DNA of 38,133 nucleotides from Lachnospiraceae bacterium (GTDB lineage Bacteria > Bacillota > Clostridia > Lachnospirales > Lachnospiraceae): positions 1 to 38,133 of the forward strand of contig JAHYZZ010000024.1 in NCBI GenBank assembly GCA_019424135.1, in the 5' to 3' direction. Made by a program: the position numbers and the translations under genes. The notes under the pieces are model-generated. The model was not told where the DNA came from and ran no database searches. It saw only the letters and a program-made list of their open reading frames with translations. This document shows, piece by piece, positions 14,540 through 22,469 of this stretch (positions within the stretch are counted from its first letter, which is position 1; each line of letters starts with the position of its first letter).

Positions 14540-14997
14540 CGCATCATGCGGACTTCTTTACGAAGCTTTGCCTTTTCCCATTCTTCCCTTTCTTCGTCTG
14601 ACGTAAGTTCCAGGCGGGGAACTGCGCAAGGCTTATCGTTTTCATCCAGAGCCACCATCGTAAAATAAGCTCTATTAATGGGGGTCCTGACTCCGTCCAG
14701 ATCCTCCACATAAGAATCCACACGGATCTCCATGGATGTATTTCCCACATAGGTAATCTTTCCACAGATCACTACCACATCTCTTTGGTAGGCTCCCTTA
14801 AGGAACCGGAGGTTGTCCACGGAAGCCGTAGTTACATTCATGTGGGAATGGCGCTTTGCCACTAGTCCTGCCAGCTCATCAATCCACTGCATCAGCACGC
14901 CTCCAAAAAGACGTCCGGCAGCGTTCAGATGATTGGGACGGACAATATGAAGCGTCTCGGTAGCGGAGTCTGATACCTTTTTTGTCTTCATCTCCAT
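14521..14997 (-). CDS. Acyl-CoA thioesterase, hotdog fold (YkhA/YciA type)
   Basis: Hydrolyses acyl-CoA to free acid and CoA. The 158-aa protein has one hotdog domain with the family pattern RPNHLNAAGRLFGGVLMQWIDELAG (catalytic-site Asn and Asp), SVDNLRFL and the strand ITYVGNTSMEIRV, plus a charged C-terminal helix. It forms a stand-alone unit between the small-protein cluster and the TruA paralogue, and its last codons double as a terminator arm. Chain-length preference cannot be read from sequence. Confidence 0.9.
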   Translation of the reverse strand: MEMKTKKVSDSATETLHIVRPNHLNAAGRLFGGVLMQWIDELAGLVAKRHSHMNVTTASVDNLRFLKGAYQRDVVVICGKITYVGNTSMEIRVDSYVEDLDGVRTPINRAYFTMVALDENDKPCAVPRLELTSDEEREEWEKAKLRKEVRMMRKEVGI

Positions 14998-15112
14998 TTG
15001 CTTTTCTCCTGCTTTCTATTTCTAATATTTTTATTAGATTTCCCGTCACGCCCTTTCATTATATCATAAGATTTGATATACTAAAACTGATTTTTATGAA
15101 AGGGTGTCTGCT

Positions 15113-15856
15113 ATGAGAAATATTAAACTCACCATTGAATATGACGGCAGCCGCTACCAGGGCTGGACCCGTCTTGGGAAAAACGAATCCAATAATACGA
15201 TTTCAAATAAAATTATCGAAGTATTAAAAAAAATGACCGGAGAATACCTGATTGAGCTAAACTGCGGGTGCCGGACAGAAGCTGGAGTCCATGCCTATGC
15301 ACAGGTGGCCAATTTCAAGACAGAAAGCGATATGCCTATCCAGGAAATCAAGCATTATCTAAACCGCTACCTTCCTATGGACATTGCTATCACAGAGGTA
15401 GAAGAAGTGCCTGAACGCTTTCATGCGCAGCTTAATGCCACCTCTAAGACCTATATCTATCGGATGACCATCGATGATGTTCCCAGTGTTTTTGACCGGA
15501 AGTACACCTTCCACTGCTACCAGATTCCGGACAAGAAGCTGATGCAACAGGCTGCTGTTCTGCTGCTTGGAAAGCACGACTTCTACAACTTCTCTTCCTC
15601 CAGGAAAAGCAAAAGTACAGAACGGGAAATTTATGACATCCAGATCTACGGTGATACGGAGGAAATGCAGATTCTCATCCATGCCGATGATTTTCTGCAT
15701 AATATGGCCCGCTTTATCGTCAGTATCCTTCTGGATATCGGCTTTGGCACCCGAAAAAAAGAAGATATCGAAGATATCTTTTCTGGCATCCAGTATCCCG
15801 GCGATCCCTGTGATCCCAAGGGACTGTATCTCCAGGAGATCACTTATGGGCAATAG
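15113..15856 (+). CDS. TruA-family pseudouridine synthase paralogue with Glu at the catalytic Asp position
   Basis: 247 aa of the TruA fold: NIKLTIEYDGSRYQGW start, RTxAGVHA box, KTYIYRM, the HDFYNFSS motif and HNMARFIV near the C-terminus. TruA modifies tRNA U38-U40. The invariant catalytic Asp of RTDAGVHA is Glu here (Glu56 in CRTEAGVHA). I recall similar Glu-containing paralogues in other Clostridia, so it may be a subfamily rather than a mutation. I chose ATG 15113, with AAAGGG about 8 nt upstream. Its end overlaps the convergent pdxA end by 13 nt. Confidence 0.88.
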   Translation: MRNIKLTIEYDGSRYQGWTRLGKNESNNTISNKIIEVLKKMTGEYLIELNCGCRTEAGVHAYAQVANFKTESDMPIQEIKHYLNRYLPMDIAITEVEEVPERFHAQLNATSKTYIYRMTIDDVPSVFDRKYTFHCYQIPDKKLMQQAAVLLLGKHDFYNFSSSRKSKSTEREIYDIQIYGDTEEMQILIHADDFLHNMARFIVSILLDIGFGTRKKEDIEDIFSGIQYPGDPCDPKGLYLQEITYGQ

Positions 15857-16854
15857 GAAGTAAACTCCGGTGAATATTTTGCCGCTACCTTTATTGCCTC
15901 GATCATACTGACGGCAGACGCCTTTCCGGTGCCTGCAATATCAAAGGCCGTACCGTGATCTACGGAAGTCCGTAAGATCGACATTCCATTTGTCACGGAA
16001 ATCGTCCGGTCAAAATCCAATGTCTTTGCAGCGATGTGTCCCTGGTCATGATACAGGGACAACACACTGCTGTATTTTCCACAGGCTGCCTGGTGAAAAA
16101 CGGAATCTGCCCCTATGGGTCCTTCCACGTCATATCCTTCTTCCTTCAATGCTTCGACTGCTGGAGCAATCTCTTGAACTTCTTCCCATCCAAACAGCCC
16201 ATGCTCACCACTGTGGGGATTTAACCCAGCCACTGCCATAGTTCCGTCCTTGATGCCCAGCTTCCGAAGAGCTTGTGTACACCGTTTCACATAATCTATG
16301 ATTCTATCCTTCTTGATCAAATCCAACATTTCCCTCAAAGCTACATGTCTGGTCAGGAAAAAAACCCGTAGACCTCTCGTCTCAAACATGGTCAGAGGAT
16401 CCTTTGTCCCCGTCAGCGCACCAAAAATTTCCGTGTGACCGATATAATCAATTCCGCCAGCCTTTAACGCCTCTTTATTGATGGGCGTTGTAGCCACTGC
16501 ATCCACCTGTCCGTTCATAGCAAGCCGAATACTGGTCTTTATATACTCATAGGCCGCTTTTCCGCACTTTGCATTTACGGTTCCCATTTCAAATTCTCCG
16601 GGACTTAAGTTGGCAAGATCGATCAGATTCAAGATCCCGGGGCGGTAATCTCCCTCTTTCGGATCTGACACGCAATGTATCTTTAACAGCTTAGCCCCAA
16701 CGGTCTTTATGGCCTGCTCCATAATTCTCCTGTCTCCCACCACAAGACATTTTGCAACCGTTGCAACTTCGGCTGAGGCAGTTGCCTTTGCCACAATTTC
16801 CGGCCCAATCCCCGCCGGATCACCGATAGGGACCACAATCCTTGGTCTACTCAT
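15844..16854 (-). CDS. pdxA: PdxA-family 4-phospho-hydroxy acid dehydrogenase
   Basis: NAD-dependent dehydrogenase-decarboxylase of the PdxA family, 336 aa. Seen here: IGDPAGIGPE start, TTPINKEAL, the metal-binding His residues in YIGHTEIFG, LNPHSGEHG and LYHDQGH. True PdxA acts in deoxyxylulose-5-phosphate-independent B6 synthesis, but most Firmicutes make B6 with PdxST and their PdxA homologues are PdxA2, acting on erythronate- or threonate-4-phosphate. No partner kinase gene is adjacent. ATG overlaps the stop of the 49-codon remnant upstream (ATGA). Confidence 0.88.
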   Translation of the reverse strand: MSRPRIVVPIGDPAGIGPEIVAKATASAEVATVAKCLVVGDRRIMEQAIKTVGAKLLKIHCVSDPKEGDYRPGILNLIDLANLSPGEFEMGTVNAKCGKAAYEYIKTSIRLAMNGQVDAVATTPINKEALKAGGIDYIGHTEIFGALTGTKDPLTMFETRGLRVFFLTRHVALREMLDLIKKDRIIDYVKRCTQALRKLGIKDGTMAVAGLNPHSGEHGLFGWEEVQEIAPAVEALKEEGYDVEGPIGADSVFHQAACGKYSSVLSLYHDQGHIAAKTLDFDRTISVTNGMSILRTSVDHGTAFDIAGTGKASAVSMIEAIKVAAKYSPEFTSYCP

Positions 16855-17000
16855 CCTCTTTTCTTCCCTTCTCTATCCATTTTCTCCACAGCATCCTTAC
16901 AGACCCTTTTCCTTCGTCCAGTAGAAGTCCAGGAATGGCGCGTGGCGCATTTGAGCTTTTCTGCAAACTTCAGAAATGCAAGGGCCTTATCCTGTGTCAT
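16851..17000 (-). pseudogene. Remnant of an HD-domain hydrolase (YfbR/HDDC2-like), N-terminus only
   Basis: 49 codons from ATG 17000 (AAAGGA about 10 nt upstream) to a TGA that overlaps the pdxA start. The first 30 residues, ending KLKCATRHSWTSTGRR, match the conserved N-terminus of HD-domain 5'-nucleotidase-like proteins, where GRRESVAEHSW and the HD catalytic motif should follow. Here the sequence degenerates to KRVCKDAV and stops; no HD motif exists in any frame nearby. So the gene was lost, while the short reading frame survives as a leader translationally coupled to pdxA. Confidence 0.65.
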
Positions 17001-17020
17001 CTCTTACGATTCCTTTCTGA

Positions 17021-17878
17021 TTATTTCTCCAGATATTCCTGAAGAGCTTGATACTGTCGCTTCATCAGCCGATATCCATGTTCATAGAAATGCATCAGCG
17101 TATCATAGTTTTTCTCAAGTCTTGAAACGGTTGGAATCAAAGGCCTAAGCACAAAGATCTTTCCTTCGTCCTCCAACTTTTCCACCAGCTCCATCTGTTG
17201 ATTGTAGATCATATTCCTCCGAACCGCAGCGCGTACCAGATTGGGATACTTCCTGTAAGCCCGTCCATACAGGCTTTTGACCCCTCTGGACGTAGGTTTC
17301 TTCCGATATCCTGGATTGCGGGTCAGGATTACGATGATCTTATCATTGCCATGCTCTAAAGCCCGTTTTACCGGTATGGAATCCGCCAGGCCTCCATCCA
17401 GATATGGCACCCCGTCTACATTGACAATCGGAGAGACCAGAGGCATACTGCTGGATGCCCGGCAGATCTTCATCAACCGCACTTTATTGCTTTTCTCTGT
17501 CATATACTCTGCCTTCCCGGTAATACAGTTCGTTGTGACAATCTCACATACCATCTCCGAAGAAAAATAGGTATCATAGTCAAAAGGAAAAATCTCATTG
17601 GGATATTTATCAAATACCATATCCATATCCAGGATGCTCTTTTCTTTGATAAATTTACGAAACCCATAATAATAATCATATTCTTTTTCTTTATGAATCA
17701 TACAGTCCCTGGTCCTGCCAATCTGCTTTGACACATAGTCTACACCGTTGCAGGAACCGGCAGATACGCCAATCACATGGGACGTATAAAAATCTTGTTC
17801 CATTAGATAATCCAGAGCACCGGAAGTAAAGACTCCTCTGGTGGCTCCTCCTTCTAAAACCATTGTTGCTTTGATCAT
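17021..17878 (-). CDS. Patatin-like phospholipase (YjjU/RssA-like)
   Basis: Patatin-family lipid acyl hydrolase, 285 aa. The Ser-Asp dyad is present: Ser39 in GVSAGS and Asp161 in YLDGG, with the oxyanion glycines GGATRGVFTSG at 10-20. No signal peptide, so it acts inside the cell or at the membrane face. Its C-terminal part is basic and helical. It stands immediately upstream of the HD remnant and pdxA (20 nt). A TATAAT at 17903-17908 on the minus strand may be its -10 box, with a weak -35. Confidence 0.92.
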   Translation of the reverse strand: MIKATMVLEGGATRGVFTSGALDYLMEQDFYTSHVIGVSAGSCNGVDYVSKQIGRTRDCMIHKEKEYDYYYGFRKFIKEKSILDMDMVFDKYPNEIFPFDYDTYFSSEMVCEIVTTNCITGKAEYMTEKSNKVRLMKICRASSSMPLVSPIVNVDGVPYLDGGLADSIPVKRALEHGNDKIIVILTRNPGYRKKPTSRGVKSLYGRAYRKYPNLVRAAVRRNMIYNQQMELVEKLEDEGKIFVLRPLIPTVSRLEKNYDTLMHFYEHGYRLMKRQYQALQEYLEK

Positions 17879-17984
17879 AGGCGCTACCTCACTTTCTACC
17901 GGATATTATATACCGATTCTTTGATTTGGAAAACCATAACTTTCAAGGAGCTCTAACTTTTTCACACTGGGTGTCTTTATCTCC

Positions 17985-18013
17985 TTGCCATTTCCGGATA
18001 TATTTGCTAAGAT
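17985..18013 (+). promoter_or_regulatory. Promoter of the broken ABC-F gene
   Basis: TTGCCA (17985-17990), 17 nt, TAAGAT (18008-18013), about 40 nt before the start at 18052, with AAGGAG between. The regulatory front of the pseudogene is therefore intact. Confidence 0.5.
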
Positions 18014-18051
18014 AGGCAATGTATGACATTTTTATATAAGGAGTTAATCTT

Positions 18052-19406
18052 ATGATCAGTACAAGCAATGTGACGCTGCGCGTCGGCAAAAAAGCTTTAT
18101 TTGAAGATGTAAATATTAAATTTACCGAGGGTAACTGCTACGGGCTGATCGGAGCCAACGGTGCCGGGAAGTCTACCTTTTTAAAAATTCTTTCCGGACA
18201 GTTGGAGCCTTCCAAAGGAGAGGTCATCCTCACACCGGGGGAACGCCTTTCTTTCCTGCAGCAGGATCACTTTAAATATGATGAATATCCGGTGCTGGAT
18301 ACAGTCATCATGGGAAATGCCCGTCTCTATGAGATCATGAAGCAAAAAGAAGTCATCTACGCCAAGGAAGATTTTACAGATGAAGAATCGTGGTATCCCA
18401 TGACCGTTATTTCTTAAATAAAGTCTGCACCCAGATCGCAGACATTGATTACGGCAAGATCAAGCTCTATGCCGGAAACTATGATTTCTGGTATGAGTCC
18501 AGCCAGCTTTTGATCCGCCAGATGAAGGAAGCCAATAAGAAAAAGGAAGAAAAGATCAAAGAGCTGCAGGAATTTATCTCCCGGTTCAGCGCCAACGCTT
18601 CCAAATCCAAGCAGGCAACTTCCAGAAAGAGAGCCCTGGAAAAGATCCAGCTGGACGATATTCAGCCCTCCAGCCGGAAGTATCCTTATATCGACTTCCG
18701 CCCGAACCGCGAGATCGGAAACGAAGTGCTGACTGTGGACGGCCTGTCTAAGACCATCGACGGTGTCAAAGTCCTGGACAACATTTCCTTTACACTGAAC
18801 CACGATGACAAAGTCGCCTTTGTGGGAAGCAATGAACTGGCAAAGACCACCCTCTTCCAGATCCTGATGGGCGAGATGGAACCGGACGAGGGAACCTACA
18901 AGTGGGGGATCACCACCTCCCAGGCCTACTTCCCGCTGGATCACGGCGCTGAATTTGACAATGACTACACCATCGTGGAATGGCTGACCCAGTACTCTGA
19001 TGAAAAAGACGTAACCTACGTGCGCGGCTTCCTTGGCCGTATGCTTTTCTCCGGTGACGACGGCGTAAAAAGAGTCAGCGTCCTGTCCGGAGGAGAAAAG
19101 GTCCGCTGTATGCTGTCCAAGATGATGATCTCCGGCGCTAATGTGCTGATCCTGGATGAGCCTACCAACCACTTGGACATGGAGGCCATCACGGCACTCA
19201 ATAATGGTATGATCAAGTTCCCGGGCGTGATCCTCTTCACTTCCCGTGACCACCAGATCGTCCAGACTACGGCTAACCGGATCATGGAGATCGTTCCAGG
19301 CGGAAAGCTGATCGACAAAATCACCACCTACGATGAATACCTGGAAAGCGACGAAATGGCGAGAAAACGTCAGACCTACTCCGTACAGACGGAAGATGAA
19401 GATTAA
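18052..19406 (+). pseudogene. ABC-F ATPase (YbiT/YkpA-like), disrupted by internal deletion and frameshift
   Basis: ABC-F proteins act on the ribosome (translation factor or antibiotic protection). Frame 1 (18052-18417) holds the first P-loop GANGAGKST (residues 34-42) and runs to DFTDEE; then at about 18388 the sequence jumps to VVSHDRYFLNKVC in a second frame that continues to 19406. Missing is the stretch with the first domain's signature motif and Walker B, roughly 95 codons by family comparison. The second half keeps LSGGEK and VLILDEPTNHLD. Its P-loop reads GSNELAKTT, which I believe is normal for this subfamily. A product of the second part could start at ATG 18390 but would lack half the enzyme. 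Confidence 0.88.
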
Positions 19407-19456
19407 GATTTTTGAATGTTCAAGTTATCCCGAATCGTATTTTTATAAAATTCTGC

Positions 19457-19497
19457 AAAAAACTCTGCATGAGAAATTATCTTTCTCATGCAGAGTT
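19457..19497 (-). terminator. Terminator of trpS
   Basis: 16-bp perfect stem AACTCTGCATGAGAAA (19461-19476) / 19482-19497; on the minus strand it is followed by six T. It lies 40 nt after the trpS stop. Confidence 0.87.
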
Positions 19498-19536
19498 GCA
19501 TTTATCTATCCGTACTATTTTCTTTCTATGACACTG

Positions 19537-20541
19537 CTAGCGGATCTTCTCCGGGAATCCCACCTTCTTTTGTACCTTCCGCAAAGTCTTATTGGCATAA
19601 TATCCCGCTTTTTCCGCATTCTTTTTAATGATACCGTCAATATAAGCCTTATCTTTCTCCAGACGGCCTACTTCTTCTTGCAGCGGTCTTAACAAGTCGC
19701 ACACTGCTTCTCCCACTGCCACCTTAAAGTCGCCATACCCTTTGCCTTCAAACTCTTTTACCGTCTCCTCCGGCGTCTTTCCGGTACATGCACTGTAGAT
19801 ATTGATCAGGTTCTTAACCCCCGGCTGTTCATCTCGGTAGAGGATCTGTGCCTCAGAGTCTGTTACCGCACGTTTGCATTTGCGCATGATCGTATCCGGG
19901 TCATCCATCAGATAAATGCTGGCGTTAGGATTCTCATCGGATTTGGACATCTTTTTGGACGGATCCTGCAGACTCATGATCTTTGCTCCTACCTTTCCGA
20001 TATACGCCTCCGGGATCGTAAACACATCTCCATATATGTTATTGAACCGCTCTGCAATGTTTCTGGTCAGCTCCAGATGCTGCTTTTGATCAATTCCCAC
20101 CGGCACAACATCAGCCTGATATAAGAGAATATCTGCTGCCATCAGCACCGGATAAGTAAAAAGACCTCCATTGATATTGTCTGCATGTTTTGCCGCTTTA
20201 TCCTTAAACTGGGTCATCCGGTTCAGCTCACCCATATAGGTAAAGCAGTTTAGGATCCATGCCAATTCTGCGTGTCCAGATACATGAGACTGATAATACA
20301 AACAGTTCTTTTCCGGATCTAATCCTGCCGCAATATACAAAGTTAAAAGCATCCTTGCCCGCTTTCTTAACGTGGCAGGATCCTGTCTTACTGTAATCGA
20401 ATGCATATCTACCACGCTATAGAAGCACTCGTATTCATCACTTAATGAAACCCAGTTTTTTAATGCTCCCAGATAATTTCCAAGAGTCAGATTTCCTGTC
20501 GCCTGCATGCCGCTGAATAATACTTTTTTATCTCCTATCAT
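19537..20541 (-). CDS. trpS: Tryptophanyl-tRNA synthetase
   Basis: Charges tRNA-Trp. Class I motifs: the HIGH equivalent TGNLTLGNYLGA near the N-terminus and KKMSKSDENP for KMSKS; also the TrpRS-typical GELNRMTQFKDK. 334 aa, full length. ATG 20541 has GGAGG 8 nt upstream; the ATG five codons earlier lies in that ribosome site. It is 43 nt downstream of the phosphatase gene. No T-box is present immediately upstream, unlike the other tryptophan genes in this window. Confidence 0.96.
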   Translation of the reverse strand: MIGDKKVLFSGMQATGNLTLGNYLGALKNWVSLSDEYECFYSVVDMHSITVRQDPATLRKRARMLLTLYIAAGLDPEKNCLYYQSHVSGHAELAWILNCFTYMGELNRMTQFKDKAAKHADNINGGLFTYPVLMAADILLYQADVVPVGIDQKQHLELTRNIAERFNNIYGDVFTIPEAYIGKVGAKIMSLQDPSKKMSKSDENPNASIYLMDDPDTIMRKCKRAVTDSEAQILYRDEQPGVKNLINIYSACTGKTPEETVKEFEGKGYGDFKVAVGEAVCDLLRPLQEEVGRLEKDKAYIDGIIKKNAEKAGYYANKTLRKVQKKVGFPEKIR

Positions 20542-20584
20542 TTTTTCTTCCTCCATTTATCTTATCTATTGAGCCTGCGCTTAC

Positions 20585-21226
20585 CTAGGCGTCTTCCGCC
20601 CATGGATCCTTTACATTCTGATAATATACCACATTCTCTGAGAGGATCTTTGGCACGCCGTCTGTGACCTCTGCCACCGTCACTGCACAGTTTCGGTGTA
20701 CTCCATCTCCCCAGTAATTGGATAAAGGTTCCCCTTTCATATTATTCAGAAGTCCTGCCAGAGCCGCTCCATGAGTCGTGATCAGAATTGTCAGATCCTG
20801 ATATTCCTTCTTTCGATACAGCTCCTGCAAAAATTGTCCAGTCCTCTTTTTGACATCTGCAAAGGACTCCCCTCCGTTTGGCGGCTGATATCCCTCCGGG
20901 TCATCAAAAAACCGATGAAAGTCTTCCGGAAGTTCCCACCCTTCTTTGGAACAGCATTTCCCTTCATAATCTCCAAAGGCCATCTCCATGATCCTTGGCT
21001 CATCCAGGATCAAAGTCTTCCGGTCTTTCAAAATAATCCTTGCTGTCTCCTTTGCCCTGCATAAAGGACTGGATATACAAAGATCAAAAGGAACTTTAGC
21101 AAGCCCTTGAGCCGTCTGCCTGGCCAAAAGCTTTCCCTGTTCGTTCAAAGGGATATCCACCTGTCCCTGGATCTTTTTTCTTACATTCCAGTCTGTGATT
21201 CCATGTCTAACCAAATATAACTTCAT
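20585..21226 (-). CDS. Histidine phosphatase family protein (phosphoglycerate mutase-like)
   Basis: 213 aa with the family's catalytic RHG triad at residues 7-9 (YLVRHG), the second Arg in SSPLCRAKETA, the Glu of the proton-donor region and the second His in ITTHGAAL. Members dephosphorylate small metabolites; the substrate cannot be read off. ATG 21226 has AGGAGG 6 nt upstream. First gene of a unit with trpS. Confidence 0.92.
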   Translation of the reverse strand: MKLYLVRHGITDWNVRKKIQGQVDIPLNEQGKLLARQTAQGLAKVPFDLCISSPLCRAKETARIILKDRKTLILDEPRIMEMAFGDYEGKCCSKEGWELPEDFHRFFDDPEGYQPPNGGESFADVKKRTGQFLQELYRKKEYQDLTILITTHGAALAGLLNNMKGEPLSNYWGDGVHRNCAVTVAEVTDGVPKILSENVVYYQNVKDPWAEDA

Positions 21227-21251
21227 CTTCTGCCTCCTATACACACGAAGT

Positions 21252-21260
21252 AGTATAGCA
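21252..21260 (-). promoter_or_regulatory. Extended -10 promoter of the phosphatase-trpS unit
   Basis: Minus strand TGC followed by TATACT (21252-21257). No convincing -35 box; TGN before the hexamer fits an extended -10 promoter. Start site would be about 20 nt before ATG 21226. Confidence 0.4.
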
Positions 21261-21300
21261 CATCTGCTGACAATTTACATTAGTAAAATCAAAAGAAAAC

Positions 21301-21309
21301 TGGTATACT
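21301..21309 (+). promoter_or_regulatory. Extended -10 promoter of luxS
   Basis: TGG followed by TATACT (21304-21309); the -35 position reads TAGTAA. Mirrors the divergent extended -10 promoter on the other strand 50 bp away. Confidence 0.4.
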
Positions 21310-21365
21310 AGTACAAGACCGGTATCTTCGCATTCCGGAAGCACAAGAAAAGGAGTTGTTTGATA

Positions 21366-21845
21366 ATGGAAAAAATAAAAAGCTTTACTGTAGATCATAT
21401 CCGCCTGGTTCCGGGACTCTATGTCTCCCGTGTTGATTATGTCTGTGACAATCCGGTCACCACCTTCGACATCCGCATGACCAGTCCGAACGACGAACCG
21501 GTGATGAATACTGCAGAAGTACATACCATCGAGCACCTGGGCGCCACGTTTCTTCGCAACCACAAGACCTGGGCAGACAAAACCATCTACTTTGGACCTA
21601 TGGGATGCCGGACGGGATTTTATCTGATTCTTGCCGGGGAATACTCATCCTCGGATCTTGTACCTCTGATGAAAGAGATGTTTACCTTTATTGCAGATTT
21701 TCAGGGAGATGTGCCGGGCGCTGCCGCCAAAGACTGTGGCAATTACCTGGATATGAATCTTCCCATGGCAAACTATCTTGCCCGAAAATATCTGGATGAA
21801 GTTTTGACGAATATTCATGAATCACAATTGGTTTATCCTGTGTAG
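21366..21845 (+). CDS. luxS: S-ribosylhomocysteine lyase
   Basis: Cleaves S-ribosylhomocysteine to homocysteine and DPD, the precursor of autoinducer-2, within the activated methyl cycle. 159 aa. Metal site His53, His57 (HTIEH) and Cys124 (KDCGN), with Glu56 and the catalytic Cys81 (GPMGCRTGFY). I start at ATG 21366 rather than TTG 21360; AAAGGAG lies about 10 nt upstream. No pfs gene adjoins it. Confidence 0.97.
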   Translation: MEKIKSFTVDHIRLVPGLYVSRVDYVCDNPVTTFDIRMTSPNDEPVMNTAEVHTIEHLGATFLRNHKTWADKTIYFGPMGCRTGFYLILAGEYSSSDLVPLMKEMFTFIADFQGDVPGAAAKDCGNYLDMNLPMANYLARKYLDEVLTNIHESQLVYPV

Positions 21846-21847
21846 TT

Positions 21848-21877
21848 CAAAGAGGCCACCTCTTTTGGTGGCCCCTC
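21848..21877 (-). terminator. Hairpin between convergent luxS and the hydrolase gene
   Basis: AGAGGCCACC (21851-21860) pairs with 21867-21877 with one bulge. T-run weak on the minus strand and absent on the plus strand, so termination strength is uncertain. Confidence 0.45.
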
Positions 21878-21892
21878 TAAAAACATGACGTC

Positions 21893-22450
21893 TCATTCCT
21901 TTTTGCTCTGCGTATCATGTTCAATCTTAATCTGGCAGACTTTCATAGCTTCCAATGCATTTTGATGACTCTCCGGCGTAACTCCCGCACAACAGCTGGC
22001 ATCTACGGTTACCGGCACCTCCGGAAGATACGCTTTCAAAATCATCGCATTTGAGATCACGCAGATATCGGTGCATAGCCCAATGAGGGTGATGGATTCA
22101 ATCCCTGGCTCTCCCTGCTTTTTCAAATCCTCGTCCTGAGTCTTCAAAAGCGCTCCAAGTGCTATACTCCCAAAAGAGGGCTTATCGATAGGTTCCTCCT
22201 CCCTAAGTCCCTCAATCTGTGGTGCCAGTTCCCAGCCTTTCGTCCCACGGATACAATGCTCCACCGGCAGATTTTGTCCTTCCTGCGTCTTTAGATAATC
22301 CTTCTCATGAGTATCTCTTGTAAACAGGACTCTTCCCTCGAAGCTTTTGATCTTCTCTGCCACTCGCGGCACAATCTCCACTGCCTCTTTTGTACCAAGG
22401 GCTCCGTCGATGAAATCATTCTGCATATCCACAACCACCAATATCTTCAT
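21893..22450 (-). CDS. Nicotinamidase-like cysteine hydrolase (isochorismatase superfamily)
   Basis: 185 aa. Catalytic triad Asp8 (VDMQNDF), Lys90 (IDKPSFGS) and Cys130 (TDICV), plus a nicotinamidase-type metal site Asp46, His48 (RDTH) and His65 (VEHC). This favours nicotinamidase (nicotinamide to nicotinate for NAD salvage) over isochorismatase. It lies 19 nt after TrpB2, has AGGAGAG 7 nt upstream, and shares the tryptophan T-box. That context is unexpected for NAD salvage unless the organism links NAD supply to tryptophan, or the real substrate is different. Confidence 0.9.
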   Translation of the reverse strand: MKILVVVDMQNDFIDGALGTKEAVEIVPRVAEKIKSFEGRVLFTRDTHEKDYLKTQEGQNLPVEHCIRGTKGWELAPQIEGLREEEPIDKPSFGSIALGALLKTQDEDLKKQGEPGIESITLIGLCTDICVISNAMILKAYLPEVPVTVDASCCAGVTPESHQNALEAMKVCQIKIEHDTQSKKE

Positions 22451-22469
22451 TCGTCATCTCTCCTATCTT

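Noticed and set aside
18828..18858. P-loop GSNELAKTT as a damaging mutation in the ABC-F second domain
   Set aside because: I recall this wording in intact Firmicutes relatives, so it is more likely a subfamily trait than decay.
18414..19253. 279-codon minus-strand frame
   Set aside because: Antisense of the ABC-F second half; no start signals.
18052..19406. Two separate intact genes instead of one broken ABC-F gene
   Set aside because: The first part lacks the signature and Walker B motifs needed for function, and the second begins mid-domain at VVSHDRYFLN; the parts are consecutive pieces of one family.
20542..20584. T-box before trpS
   Set aside because: Only 43 nt separate the genes, with no T-box motif there or before the phosphatase gene.
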